From Amphibalanus amphitrite (Eukaryota > Arthropoda > Thecostraca > Balanomorpha > Balanidae), in assembly GCF_019059575.1 (NCBI RefSeq), contig NW_024881869.1:124001-188000 (forward strand): a stretch of 64,000 bases of DNA, written 5' to 3'. The notes under the pieces were generated by a model, which was given only the letters and a program-made list of their open reading frames with translations, ran no database searches and was not told the DNA's origin. A program made the translations under genes and the position numbers. Each line of letters begins with the position of its first letter. Within the stretch, counting starts at the first letter, position 1. Positions 31,042 to 42,884 of this stretch are shown piece by piece.

Positions 31042-31495
31042 AAACTAGAGAAAAAACTATCGAAAACAGCTCTCACAATCCGATAAACCACGAGACGCCA
31101 GTGCAAATGGCCGCGATCGCCCGGTTTGTTTTGCCTACCAGTCAGCGTTGCCAGTTACGAAAAATAGTTTGTGACGTCACCGTGGAGGCCTCTATATATT
31201 GTTTTAATAAAGGATGGTCATCAATATCAATTTTGTTTTTTCATAAATAATTTTTAAGATTTAAATTCAACATAATTGTTTTATAAATTTTTGTAAAAAA
31301 ATAAGTGTTGACATGAAATTGTAATTTGTAGGACGCATGATAAATTACGGTAACTACGCAAATGTGCTTAGTTACGGAGGTGTAAACAATTCCAGTTGTG
31401 GCTTTGTGAAACGGATTTATTTGCGCTCCGTAGTTTCAAAGGGTGTGAATTACGGAAAGGTGTAAGTTACGGCAGAGTTTTATGAAACGAGGCCC

Positions 31496-33018
31496 AGATG
31501 TGTGAAAATTTGTCGCTGCAAGGGAAGGACATGGTATGGTCGACATCTTTATGCCTGACGTTTTCGTGTGTATTGGTAGAGCATTTTTTTTTTTTGTTTA
31601 AGCATGCTCTTTCTTGTAGCTGTTTATATCCTTAAGGGTTGGGTAAGTCAATTAAAACATGTTTAGGACTTAGGTACTGTGTATAATTGGGAAATAACGT
31701 TCTCAGTTAAGTGTAGCGTTCTCATTAGTCATTTTCACGAAGGGTCGTCATGTCTTATCTTTATCTTTTCATATATTTACAGTAACGGAATGAAATGTAA
31801 AGCAGACATTTTTAATAACAGTAATTTTTTAAAGGTAAATGTATCTTTATTTGGCAATGTTTTCTCAAGTTGGGCTTCCGGTTTGCTGTAAAGTCTCTCT
31901 TGCATGAATAAAGCTTTGACCTTTCTTTCAAATGTTCTTAAAAATATCAAACTTTTTCATATCAATCGCCTTTTATGGGCAATATAAATTTCATTTCAAG
32001 CGAACTGAAGCACGTCTTTTCCAAGCAATTCTTTCAATATAACGAGAAAAAAAATAGAACGTTCGCCCGGCCCAGCGTGAACCGTTGCTAACGTTAAAAG
32101 TCCTGTTTATTTTCGAAACGACACTTACACGAGGCGGCACTGGAAATGGCTTCCCGGAGTGCATTTGAACGAACTCTGAAATTTGAACTATGAGGCGCGG
32201 ACGGGTCAAGCTCAGGTTAAATGCCATGATGAGCATATGCCCATATACAGTTCTGGTATATGCAGTATCAATGCTATCCAACGCAATTTCGGCTTCAATA
32301 CTGACAACAGACTGAAAGGCTATCAAATATTTTTAAAGCTGTATAGATGTAATGTGACACACTTTTCTATCATTTTTGGCCATATTGATATAACTTAACG
32401 ATATCGTCGAACTACATAGTGTAAGGCAAGTGTCATGTCAAGACCAATAAATCAATTAACAAAATGATAAAGGCGACAAAATGAAGAATAAAATGTGTCG
32501 AGCAGCCGTGGCTTTACCTCTGAAATCTTATGATGCCATTCGTTTTCTGTAAGACGCTGACCACTCAAAAACCGCATTTGAAAAAGGACTCCTTCATTGG
32601 ACACAATATTGAGAGGTAAGATATTCGGCTTGTGGTGATTCTTAGATGTCCTATTTAAATATGACACTGTGGTTGACTATTAATATAGATGATCAGTAGC
32701 TGTTGTTACTTGTAAGTGAATATTTCGTTTTGATTTTAAAAATGCAATTTTCTGTCAGCGGCATATTCCGCTGTTTTTTTTTTGTCAAAATAAATGTTAA
32801 GATAGTCAAATTGTCATGTGACGTCTCTTTGTGATTTTTACTAAATCCATTTAACACATCTTCGACAGGGTAGAGAAGGTATGTCACTTTTTCAGCCGAA
32901 GCTTGCTTTACCTACGTGAAGTCACAAAATCGGTTATGATTCACTCCTTTTAAAGAAATCAAACAATTCGACCCTTCATAACCGATGAAATAATAATTGA
33001 TGCATGAGAAATTGGAAG
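31496..33018. other. AT-rich sequence, no gene seen
   Basis: About 1.5 kb of AT-rich DNA with short open frames on both strands, none with recognisable motifs or a conserved start. No transposon ends were identified. Confidence 0.55.
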
Positions 33019-34049
33019 AATTCAGGCGAACGCCCCGCTGGGGTGGTATTCAGCTGATCGTGCCCCGCTGGGTGGAGGAGGGGGGGGGGGGCATATTCTT
33101 TAACCCCTGTGTCTAACGTAACTTCCGAACGTAGGTATGGTTGAAGAAAGAATGTGTAAAGGGTAATCAAAAGTTCTCAGCAACAATAATTTTTGGATCA
33201 CATTTTTACCCGAAGTACGTCACAGGTCAGGTCAAGATCGGGTCAAGAGAGAAAATTACAAGTTTCGATATTATTGGCTTTGGAGCCTAGCTGGCGAAGA
33301 ATGGATTCAGACTGATAACCCAGAACGAGTTTTGAGGCTACCAAGACAAGATGTGTTGCATAGGATGCTATTCAAAGGTAAAGTTCCAGGTGAGGCCATG
33401 TCACCAAAAACAACTATTGAACAGTTCTTGTGCGACCTGTGTTTTATGGGTCATTTTACTCATGGGACTAAACTGGCATAGTTAATTAGTGATATGGACC
33501 ATATTTTCATGAAGTTCAGGTCTAGACCAGGTCAAGTTCAGGTCAACAGAGGTCAAAATATTAAGTTGGCTGGTAAGACCAAAAAGGGCGCCTATCTGAT
33601 GCTTTTTCATGTACGGCTCTTGCGAGATTAAGCGGTAGGTTTTGCCCTTTTACATTTCCGGTTATTTCTCAGAAACTAATCGATCTACGATGAAGCCATT
33701 CTAAACGATCATGGCAGGCTTGTGAACGAACAAGTCTATCGCATCTTCAACACTCAAAAGCTTAAGACGACCAAGATATAGCCTGAAGTATACTAAATTT
33801 CATACGTGCAAATCCTGCCGAAAACCCGCGAGACCTGACTTACAACTGGTGTTATTGCTCTTCCGAACAACGTCTAGAGCTTCAAAAAGTTTTATGTTCA
33901 TTTTGTGTGTCGTGACGTAGCATAACTAGTAATACAGATAACTCTTCCATTGTTTGCCTACTTGTCTAAAAAAAATAGAATCGTTCAAATTTTCAGGGAT
34001 TACGTCAACTGTACGTATAATAAGGTACTGGACGTTTGACCTAGCTGGC
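33019..34049. mobile_element. Degenerate TTAA-clan element, left part
   Basis: Near 33027 the sequence GAACGCCCCGCTGGGG and a long G-run (33080-33094) resemble the clan terminus, but the TTAACC start is lost. The interior shows AGGTCAGGTC clusters (33222-33245, 33390-33400, 33518-33560). The right half may continue beyond 37454, where a CCGCGCAGGGCGG motif occurs near 37519, with the next element nested inside. That pairing is tentative. Confidence 0.5.
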
Positions 34050-34185
34050 TTAACCCTATTACGGGCGGGCTCATGAAAGGTTCGATTCTGGGCGGGGGGG
34101 GGGGCTTTTCGGCCCCCCCCCTTCAGATCTAAAAAACTACACATCGGAGCGACAAACGGCAAACGGCGTTTGATAGGTCGTTTAA

Positions 34186-35361
34186 CCCTCGCCCCGTTGG
34201 GGGGGGGGGGCCATTTTGGCCCCCCCTGTGGTTTTTCCTGAATAGCAAGAAAACGGCGGCGCGCAGCGCCGCCAAATTTTCAATACCTTCCCGGACATCA
34301 ATTTGACACCTTCACTCCAAATTTCAAGTCTTAGGTCACCTTAGGTCAGGAGTTATTGAGGTCAAACTGAGGTCATGTTCGAGCAAAAATGAGCAAAAAA
34401 CATGCAATCTTGAAACGCTCACCAAATCTACAGTTATCAAGCAATTTCAAAGTTCTTTATATGGTCTAGTAGGCAAAAAGCGGCGCTACAAAACTGCTAT
34501 CTCGGATTTTCAAAATTTTTGGTTTTTTACCAAAAAAAAAATCAAAAAACTGATTTTTTTAGAAAAACTAAAAAAAAATCCAAAATTTTTCCGAATTTCG
34601 AAAAAACCGGAATATATGTGATAGTCCCGGCGCTCTTCTATATACATACCAAATTTCAGATCGATATCTCGTTTTTTGGCCAAGTTATAGCGAAAAAACT
34701 GTTCAAAAATGATGACGTCAAATTTTTTAACTCAATTTTTAGCGATTCTAGACCACGTACGGCAAAACAAAGACCACCATTGAACTCCCCGTGACGAGCT
34801 GCATCGATTCGATACCCATTTTATGCAAAAATATTAACTTTGAAATTTGACCTAATTTGACCTGACCTTGACCTGACCTTGACCTGACCTTGACCAAAAT
34901 GTGACCTTAGCTGGCCCCAAAGGCTGCCTGACCCACATAATCGCATTTGTCATGTAAAATGGACCATAAAACATGTATCACACGACACTTTCATATTGTG
35001 ACCCCCCCGTGACCTGACCTCTGTGACCTGACCTGGTGTCAGTGACCTCAAATAGCAAAATATGTGTTTGAAGAACATTTCCCCATCGATGATTTTCAAT
35101 GAAATGCATTTTACTCGATTTTACAACGCATTTCTCGAAATGCCTGTAAACGGTGAAAATTGGACCTTTGACCTGACCTGTGACGTCATCGGTTTGACCT
35201 AGGTCAATAAAATTGGGTCACAAGGTAGTTCCCCGTTGGGGCTATCCAACGCCGTTTACCGCTTGTCGCTATGTTGCGTGGTTCTCGAGATCTTAGGGGG
35301 GGGGGCAAAATGCCCCCCCCCAACCGGGCGCGTTGCTCGGCAGAGCCCAACGGGGCGCGGG
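34186..35361. mobile_element. TTAA-flanked element, 1176 bp (same family as 21714-23851)
   Basis: The ends are CCCTCGCCCCGTTGGGG and CCCAACGGGGCGCGGG, with TTAA at 34182-34185 and 35362-35365. Terminal hairpins are GGGGGGCCATTTTGGCCCCCC (34203-34226) and GGGGGCAAAATGCCCCC (35292-35325). An inner GGCGGCGCGCAGCGCCGCC hairpin lies at 34255-34273. It is inverted relative to the copy at 21714 and retains the site where the mariner inserted there. The interior has TGACCT arrays (34855-34900, 35000-35045) and GACGTCA sites. Confidence 0.92.
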
Positions 35362-35407
35362 TTAAAGATCTACCAACTTCTATAAAAACATTTTCGGGTC
35401 AGGTTAA

Positions 35408-36594
35408 CCCGCGCCCGGCTGGGGGTCCTGGATTTCCACGCCCTGCTGGGGGGGGGGGGTGTTTGAACACCCCCCCTTGTAACTCGGCTCCTGGGCCACG
35501 TAGCGATACGCGGAAGGCGGCGTTCGAAAGAGCGTCAAAAATAATGACGAAATCACTTCGGTCAATTTTTTGGTCAGGTCAAAGGTCAGGTCACCAGAGG
35601 TCATTGAAGGCAAAATTTCGCCGATTTCCAGGTCGAATGTCGAAAATTTCCAAGAAGCCAACGCATAACTCGGGAACCAATAGAGCTACAGCGACGCGGA
35701 AAAGCGCATTCGATAGCCCTATTAACGCCCTTTCTGAGTAATTCTCTCAGATTTGACCTAACGTCAACGGTTTTGCCTGCAGGGGGCAAAAACTGCAAAA
35801 ATAGCCGATTTTTTCGAAAACAGTTTTTCTGCAATAACTTTTGACCCAAGCCTTGTACGAGCTTACTTTTACCGGCATCGTGTTCCTCTCGTCAAGACGC
35901 ATTGAATGGACTATAACTTGACCTTGAAAGGTCAACTTGAAAATTTGACCTCAGGTCAAGGTCATGACCTGACCGGAAAGGGTCATGTTGCATATCAGTC
36001 GATCCGTATCGTCGAGCTGAACACATCTAAGGCGTTTTCATCGCTCTAGCATGCCTTTATCAAAAGTTATTTGCGAAAAACTGTTAGATACCATTCGTGA
36101 CCTAAGATGACCTCAGGGCATAAACAAGGGTCACGGACACCATTTTCAAGTTCAGTGTGTCTAAAACACTTGTAATTCGGTGTTTGGGAGTGTTTATAAT
36201 GTCTTTCATCCAAAAGAGGCGCATTTCAATTTTCTCCCATTGACTTATAATGGGGAGGTCGCAAAATTGACCTGACCTTAGGTCATCGATATCAAAATTC
36301 TGAGATATACATTTTGTACATGCTATTGCTCTTAGCAATCGCTGAAAGTTTCAAAGCGATCGGTCACTCGGTGTAGCTATGACAGACATTGAAAGTTTTT
36401 ATGAGGTGAGGTCACTTCAAGTGACCTGGTGACCTGACCTTGAATGACCTTGGTCTGAAATTTTCACAACATGTGTACAATTGATGTATGATAAGGTGTA
36501 CCAAAAACGGCGGCGCTCCGCGCCGCCGTTTTTGAGATATTCGCGAAAAACCACAAGGGAGGGTGTTCAAACACCCCCCCCAGCAGGGCGCGGG
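35408..36594. mobile_element. TTAA-flanked element, 1187 bp, second family
   Basis: The ends are CCCGCGCCCGGCTGGGGG and CCCCCCAGCAGGGCGCGGG, with TTAA at 35404-35407 and 36595-36598. Terminal hairpins are GGGTGTTTGAACACCCCCC (35452-35476) and GGGTGTTCAAACACCCCC (36560-36582), with GGCGGCGCTCCGCGCCGCC at 36510-36528. The left subterminal region has GTAGCGATACGCGGAAGGCGGCG (35499-35521). Related copies lie at 19850-20098 and 60536-61658. Confidence 0.92.
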
Positions 36595-37453
36595 TTAATA
36601 TTGAGGTCACCAGAGGTCCTCAACGATAAAATGTTTTGGAATTAGTTACTTATATAACTTTTAAAATAAGAAACATAGAGACATAAAGTTAATGCATTTT
36701 GTGTTGCTCTCGTCGAGGCGATGCGAAATAAGTATGTGGTGACATTCACAGGTCAATTTGAAATTTGACCTGAGGTCAAGGTCAGGTCATTCACCAATGA
36801 GGTTGTGGGATATGGTCATGCTGCATACCAAACGACGCGCCTTGACCAGGCGAGCAGTTTGTTACCAATTACAAGTCTTTAGCACCATCATGTCGTGATT
36901 TATAGACAGTAAACGATTTATGACGTTATATGACCTCAGAAGGCCTTTCCCGGTGCCCCTGTCAATAAGCGGCATCGGGATCATCACCGATGAGATAATC
37001 TTCCATAATACTGAAATAATTGGATGGTTTTGACTTTTGACTCGTTTACACGAAGCAGGAGGCGTTTCAATATTTTCCCATAGGCTTGCAATGTAAAGTC
37101 TGTCACGAGTCTGGCCTGACCTCAGTCCTCAGGTCACAGATATAAAAATTCTGAAATATACAAATTGCACATACTGGTACCCTAACTAAAACCTGAAGAG
37201 AAGAAATTGATCAGTCAAAAACTCTAGCTCTGGCGTGATTGCAAACTTTTCTGAGGTGGGGTCAACAAACCGCCTCTGGTGACCTGACCTGACCTGATAC
37301 GGCAATTTTTTTTTTTTTGGTCAAAATGTGCGCAATGAATGTTAAGAAAAAGTCACCGAGTATGAGCTTTCAGTTTTGCGGCGTTTGGTAGTGGCACAAG
37401 AAAAACCTGAAGGGGGGGGGGCCTTAAAGGCCCTCCGCCCGGAAAAGGGTTAA

Positions 37454-37935
37454 AGAGGTTAGAAGATATTTGCGAAACACAGAGGGACTATGATTGATGA
37501 TTCCTCTATGATTCTTCCCGCGCAGGGCGGTGGGGCGCAGTATAGTTAGGTAGATTAAGATATCGAGTTATTGCGAATAGCCAGCGGGGGATGAAGGCAT
37601 TAAACGCCCTTTTTCAATGGCGGTTTAAAAGGCTGGCATCTTGACAACCGTCACCCGTATATCTGTTTGACAAGCAGCCTTCTCTGTCGGGTAGCCTCCA
37701 GTATTTACAATGGATGGTGAACATTTCACCTCACGCGAGACCCTACCGGCGGACAACTGAACTACTGGTTACCGCACCCACCGAGCTCGCCGTACCAGGC
37801 GATTGGGTTGCAGAATGCAGACAAAAGCTCGCATCTAAAAGTACGTATGAGAAATGCACGTCAGCAAATGTACGCCGAATAAAAGTACGTATGACAAATG
37901 TACGTAAGGTAGGTCGTATCATGGACAACAGCATG
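37454..37935. other. Sequence between the TTAA nest and the telomere-like array
   Basis: No gene was recognised. Copies of AAAAGTACGTATGA and GCAAATGTACG (37838-37910) are partly inverted on the far side of the telomere-like array (38045-38150). Confidence 0.55.
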
Positions 37936-38030
37936 GGTTAGGTTAGGTTGCGTAGGTTAGATTAGGTTAGTTTAGGTCAGGTTAGGATGGGTTAGGCTGG
38001 GTTATGTTAGGTCAGGTTAGGTCACTTCAG
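37936..38030 (+). repeat. Interstitial telomere-like array (TTAGG variants)
   Basis: About 95 bp are built from GGTTA pentamers and variants (GGTTAGGTTAGGTTG, GGTCAGGTTAGG). TTAGG is the usual arthropod telomere repeat. Both sides carry related sequence with GTACGTA, so the array may be the core of a foldback unit rather than a chromosome-fusion scar. Confidence 0.75.
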
Positions 38031-38296
38031 GCGGGGTGTGTTTTTAGCGATACGTACTTTTGACCTTATGTAAATAGTTAAGCGCCTATGTACTTTCGCG
38101 TACGAACATTTGCGAACGTACTTTTGTCCTACGTATTGTAGCAATACGCACTTTTGACCGTGAATTTCAAGTAATGCCCAGACAGCAGAGCGCAAAAAAG
38201 AAAGAAAGAAAGAAAGGGTGTCATTTAAGTGGTTCTGAGAAAGTAATATAGAAAGCTCGACGAACTTAAATCAGCGCAACATAAAATCAAAATCAC

Positions 38297-38369
38297 CGAT
38301 CCTGCCAGGATTCGAACCTGGAATCTTCTGATCCGTAGTCAGACGCGTTATCCATTGCGCCACAGGACC
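38297..38369 (-). tRNA. tRNA-Arg (anticodon ACG)
   Basis: The 73-nt minus-strand sequence folds as a canonical cloverleaf: acceptor GGTCCTG/CAGGATC (one G-U pair), D-arm GCGCAATGGATAACGC, anticodon stem TCTGA/TCAGA with loop CTACGGA (anticodon ACG), and T-arm CCAGGTTCGAATCCTGG, with discriminator G. Intragenic A and B boxes are intact. No intron or encoded CCA. A T4 tract, a polymerase III terminator, follows within 8 nt (38289-38292 on plus). It should decode CGU and, after A34 modification, CGC and CGA. Confidence 0.96.
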
Positions 38370-38370
38370 A

Positions 38371-38957
38371 CAGATAACCCCCCTAAATACCCCCCCCCCC
38401 CCGATGTGGGGCTGGCTGTAGGTGAAATTGAGGAATTCTTATTGTGACATGTATTTTTCACTGCATCCAGCCGCAAAGCAGCTATCTAATATTTATCCAG
38501 TCACCATACCTACCATGGTTACCTACTGTCCACTGATCAGCCTACACACAATTATACTTGGGATTGCATAAACAAAGGAGGGCATGGAGGACGAGGATGA
38601 CGAGGTAGGCCATCCGCCATCTACACCTAAATTTTGAGCATTTAGTTCTGCAATATCAAAGTCAAAATGTTAGCCAATTAAGAAAGCATTAACAGAGCCT
38701 AGAAGAGCCTACCTGAACCAATTAACGTGTGTCAAAACTCAAAAGCCTTTAATCCGTAACATAGCGAAAGAATGAAGGGATGGCCAGAGGAGCGACATCT
38801 GTAAATGCCTATAAGGAACGCAACATGTGGTGGCGACATCTGTGGATAGCCCCGAAAGCACTACTTCGCAGAATTCGCACGGACACTGCTAAGGGCACGA
38901 ACAATAGCATGCCTACCAATCGTTGGTTAAGGTTTCCAAACATTTTTTAAAGTATAT
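38371..38957. other. Sequence between tRNA-Arg and the next TTAA element
   Basis: About 590 bp with a C-run (38391-38402), no recognisable gene and no transposon end. Confidence 0.5.
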
Positions 38958-38961
38958 TTAA

Positions 38962-39902
38962 CCCTCGCACGACCAGGCCATTTCTCATAACACGAACGAC
39001 CAGGGGGGGGGTTGTTACGACCCCCCCCCTGGCGTTTCGAAACGGAAGGTCGTAGAGCTTAGCGGAAAAAACCAACGGATTGCTCTCAACGAGATCTCGC
39101 GATTGGTGGTATATTTTTTGGTCCTAGGTCAACATTTGACCTACTTTTGACCGGTCAAAGGTCAAATTTTCGGAAAAATAGACTTTTTTCAACTTTCGGC
39201 GGCGATTGCGGCAAAACGGTGGGAGATATCGACTTGAAACCTTCACCATCGTGTTCCTTGATCAATTCTCTATCGTTTGGTATGTATTTCGTTTCCCTAG
39301 CTCTAAAAATGGCGCGTTGGGAGCGCCGGAAGTCGGCAAGGTCACAGTCGGCGGCAGAAATTCGAAAAATCAAAATTTAAATTTTTGAAATTTGATTGTA
39401 TTTTTGGATTTGGGAGGTCCATTTGCTCCCTGTAGAAGCTAATATTGCTGCATATTCCCATTGAGGTGACAAGAATTAGCAAAATAGTGGTTCGGGCGCT
39501 TTTCAAAAATAGTACCGGACGCTGTTCCCCTTGTGACGTCATAGCTCCGTGACCTGACCTGACCCGGTCAAATTTCTTATACCATATGATAGCCAATACT
39601 TGCCCCAACATGCATGGGAAGTTTCATCACGATCCATCAACCGATGTCCGTACCACCGGCAGAAAACCTCGGGCGTTGGCACTCAGTTTGTGAAAATCCG
39701 GCCGGAGGCTGTACCTCTTATGACGTCATAACTCCGTGACCTGACATGACCCGATCAATTTTTTTTCGGCAAAAGATGCGCAAAGGTTGCCCCATAAGGT
39801 ACCCAAAATTTGGCGGCGCTGCGCGCCGCCGTTTTTGCACTATTTCCGAAAAACCTCAGGGGGGGGGGTTGATACAACCCCCCCCCCCTAGGCGTTCTAG
39901 GG
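38962..39902. mobile_element. TTAA-flanked element, 941 bp, third family
   Basis: The ends are CCCTCGCACGACCAGG and CCTAGGCGTTCTAGGG, with TTAA at 38958-38961 and 39903-39906. Terminal hairpins are GGGGTTGTTACGACCCCC (39003-39030) and GGGGTTGATACAACCCCC (39860-39889), with GGCGGCGCTGCGCGCCGCC at 39812-39830. GACCTGACCTGACCCGGTCA-type clusters (39550-39570, 39738-39757) follow GTGACGTCATA sites. The reversed terminus at 4490-4531 has the same plan. Confidence 0.88.
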
Positions 39903-39906
39903 TTAA

Positions 39907-40539
39907 CATAGCTACCATGCAGCATACGCGTGATGTGTCAAATGTTTTCTCTCATTTCTGAATGTTTGTAACAAACGTCCCACAAATCCATCCAACGCCA
40001 GCATTCAGCAGACCTATAGCGATTTCAGCGCATTTAGATGCTTGCTTATGATTTGTTAATGAGCTTCTTTGGGTTTGTCAAGCATCTATCCAAAGTTAGG
40101 AGGCCTCTATGTTTTTTTTTTTTTTGTAATTAGGCAGGCAATCGAACTTCGAAGAGCGTTTGTGGAACTCCCAAGTGGGAGTTCCCGAGTCGGATGATTT
40201 AGCACAGGCAGCGTCATCTTCATCACGCATCGGGAACCACACAACTACACAGTCTCTGGCCGGCTCATAGATGGCGGCAGCTGCAGTACTTGTGCTGGTA
40301 ATCCGGAGGGAGCATCTCGAGGTGGAAACATCAAAGTATTTCTATCCACTCGCAGGAGTCCTCTCGCAGAAGCTAGGACACCTAGGACAGAACCAGCATC
40401 ATTCTAAATCACAAGTACTTAATTTGAATTGACAGTGTCAGTCACGCTAACAGGCCACTGGAAGATCGCAACACCATAGGAGCACACCTCACCAAGGGGA
40501 CTGAGAGACTCGGTGGCATGTTCCACCCGGAATCGTTCC
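39907..40539. other. No gene seen
   Basis: About 630 bp with a T-run (40111-40125) and no recognisable coding, RNA or transposon feature. Confidence 0.5.
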
Positions 40540-40870
40540 CAGTTTTGCATCTTCAGGACAGACAAGGACAAGTCCTCTTCCTCCACGCCTCATACCCCTG
40601 CTCCGGGCTAGACGGGCAACTTTTCCCAAATGCGGGAATGCCCGGGCGTAAGAGCACGCCCGTAGCCGGGTGCATACTGCAGTGAGTGCTTGAAAGGCTG
40701 GTCGGCCCGAGTCCTCTGGATGGGCTCAGCCCCGCGGGACTCACCAGGGTGCTCACCCAGACCATTGTCCCCCCCCCCCCCCCTAATTCCTATCATCCTT
40801 CGGGCCCTGAAATGGTCTCGTCAGACCGAAAGGGCACATTGCACAACACAACAAAACAAAACCAAAACAT
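40540..40870 (+). mobile_element. Retroposon fragment with A-rich tail (same family as 10339-10665)
   Basis: This block matches the reverse complement of 10339-10665 along most of its length, including CCTCTTCCTCCACGCC, GTAGCCGGGTGCA, GGGCTCAGCCCC and GAAATGGTCT, then a CAACACAACAAAACAAAACC tail. A C-run at 40769-40783 interrupts it. The shared 3' tail fits a non-LTR retroposon or SINE. No coding frame was recognised. Confidence 0.72.
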
Positions 40871-42667
40871 GTCCCACCGGGACATTCGCGTTTCTTTTAG
40901 TTAAAGTCATCCCACCTTAACATTAGTTTTGAGTTGAGATAGCCAAATTGGTGGCCATGGCCTGAAAATACCGGTTTGGGTACTCACAACATCAAAAAAT
41001 GCTTTAATTCGGAGATATGGAATTTCAAACTTGCAGTTTTCGGATTCTAAGGGGCTAATGCATTGGTATGCCCCCTTAGAATTTGTGACGTCAGCGGAGA
41101 TCTAACGATTTTTTAAATCTTTTACTAAAACGTTTGGTAGCACCATGGTATATGCTGCTTTGCGCGCAATAAATGTCGCACTTTCAAATAAAGTCGCTAG
41201 GAACAGCGGAGATCCCAAAAAGTAAACAAAAGTAAAAGTCTAATATCTTGGAAACCAGTGAATATTTTTCGATAAAATTTGGTAGATATTCGTTCTCCCT
41301 CTTTCTGAACCGAGCGACATCACTTTCATGCCAATTAATTAACTTTTTTGTAGGTGGGAGGGTCTCTTTAAACCTCCTAACCTATCCTCGGGGCACACCA
41401 AACCTTTTCACCAGCAGTCAGCACCTCGTACTCTCTTCTCTAGTACAGGCTGGGTAGGCCCTCTCCATCATCCGACACGAGAAGATCCTATGCTCCTCCT
41501 ATGCTATCCATGCTCCTGTGCGGCGGGTTGACCGTTTGCGGGACTGGGGGGTGACCTGTCCTTCGGGAAACGCTTAGCCCTATGGCGCACTAATTCGGTG
41601 ATGTTGGATCAAAGGCCGTGTCTCACTGATGGTATCGCCATCAGTGAGACCCTGGAAGACGGAAAAGTGTCGCTTAAAATTATCACAAAAATGTTATTTG
41701 CAAGAACATTTTTGTTCAAGAACAAAGAAGAACAAGAACAAGAACTCGAAACAGAACTACAGCAAATCTTCACCGTATGGTGATCTAATTATATCTACCT
41801 ATGATTCAGATGTTCGATGTCTGAATAATTGGAACCATAGCTGAAATTTGATTCGGTGAATGAGCGTCGAGTCATTTTGTTCCCATCGAGCCAAATGAGC
41901 GAGCATTTCTTACAATGGCAAGTCATTCTGAACACTCTGATATAGTATTAATTGTACCAAAAATTTCTACGGAAAATGTTATCCACAAAACGTCTATTTT
42001 CACGACCTCTGTGTATGAGACTACAGACACCATTGACTTGAGGTTGAAATGCTGATGCCCAAGCTAACTTTGACCTTGTTTCGTCAAAAGTATGCCTACA
42101 TATTCCCTTGCAATTTACCAACCCAAGACAAAATCAGGACTATTTCCTAAGCAAGTGTGCTGACAGAAACCTGCATGTTACACCGAGTTAAGAAAAAATA
42201 TACTTATTATTTGAACAAATGTCACCATTAAACATCATCCTTTCGACGTATACGACCTGCGCGTCAAACCAGATCAAAAGACGAAATGTCGCAGACAAAC
42301 TTTGTGAGCTCCTGCACCATTAGCTGAGCGAACAGCGCATTACTGCCGGGTTAAGCCGATTAATTGCAATGAGCAGTACAGTAGCACGAATTCCATGGCG
42401 CATAATGACACGGCACATGTCAATGGATTTACACAAAATGCAAATTAAGTATAAAGTTCCTACGACCCGAGAAAGTCGACGCCCATAACACAAAACCATT
42501 ATATTTTATTTTTGCTAGGATTTTGTTAATTACTCGTATGTATCTTTTGCAAGTCTGGTGCGACCAGAAGTTAGAACCCCGTCTGGGCTCAGCCCGTCCT
42601 ATAGGGACGAGCCACAGTCGCGCTTACGTTCATTCTAAGTCGATTCACTCCTATTGGAGCTGCTAAC
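40871..42667. other. Intergenic sequence with a small perfect hairpin
   Basis: No gene is seen. GTCTCACTGATGG (41620-41632) and its reverse complement (41638-41650) form a 13-bp hairpin with a 5-nt loop. A GAACAA-rich stretch follows at 41717-41750. GGGCTCAGCCCGTCC near 42589 is a short relic of the 40540-40870 retroposon family. Confidence 0.55.
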
Positions 42668-42808
42668 TCTGGTTATCGTCGGAGCGTCTATCCCGTCCAT
42701 CCCGAAAATAGAATGGAAAAGACGGATGTTGCTAACAAAACCGTCTATTATCGCCGGACCGTCCATCCCGTCCATCCCGAAAATAGGATGGAAAAGACGG
42801 ATATGCTA
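42668..42808 (+). repeat. Tandem duplication, about 70-bp unit, two copies
   Basis: Two adjacent units share CCCGTCCATCCCGAAAATAG and TGGAAAAGACGGAT and are bounded by GCTAAC. They differ by a few substitutions. Confidence 0.8.
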
Positions 42809-42884
42809 ACAAGACGAGTCTCTTCCTTCTAATGAACTACCAATCGTTGAATGCTCTCTGTTACACCGTTATATAAGCTACAAC

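Larger units (their letters stand above)
27229..31193 (+). mobile_element. Complete ISL2EU DNA transposon (3965 bp)
   Basis: Perfect 14-bp inverted repeats AGAGGCCTCCACGG (27229-27242 and 31180-31193) are flanked by AT (27227-27228 and 31194-31195), the 2-bp duplication typical of ISL2EU. Just inside lie GACGTCAC motifs. The element carries the two genes characteristic of this superfamily, arranged tail to tail: a THAP-DDE transposase (plus) and a YqaJ-type nuclease (minus). Both frames are open, so it may be autonomous and recent. Confidence 0.93.
26749..31495. mobile_element. TIR element (GGGCCTCGTTTCATAAAA ends) split by ISL2EU
   Basis: The ends read GGGCCTCGTTTCATAAAA (26749) and TTTTATGAAACGAGGCCC (to 31495). 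Subterminal repeats of TTTCATAAA with TTACGG/ATTACG motifs recur inside both ends (26752-26960; 31400-31480). The element's own sequence is about 0.8 kb; the rest is a nested ISL2EU. No clear target duplication could be assigned (both outer flanks have CAG). It is noncoding and mobilised in trans. Confidence 0.8.
34054..37449. mobile_element. TTAA-flanked element with two TTAA elements nested inside
   Basis: The outer ends CCCTATTACGGGCGGG (34054) and CCGCCCGGAAAAGGG (to 37449) are inverted repeats with two mismatches over 15 bp, flanked by TTAA (34050-34053; 37450-37453). G-run/C-run hairpins are at 34092-34123 and 37412-37438. The motif GAGCGACAAACGGCAAACGG is at 34146-34165. After removal of the nested elements (34186-35361 and 35408-36594, each with one TTAA) about 1.0 kb remains, rich in AGGTCA/TGACCT. 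No gene. Confidence 0.85.
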
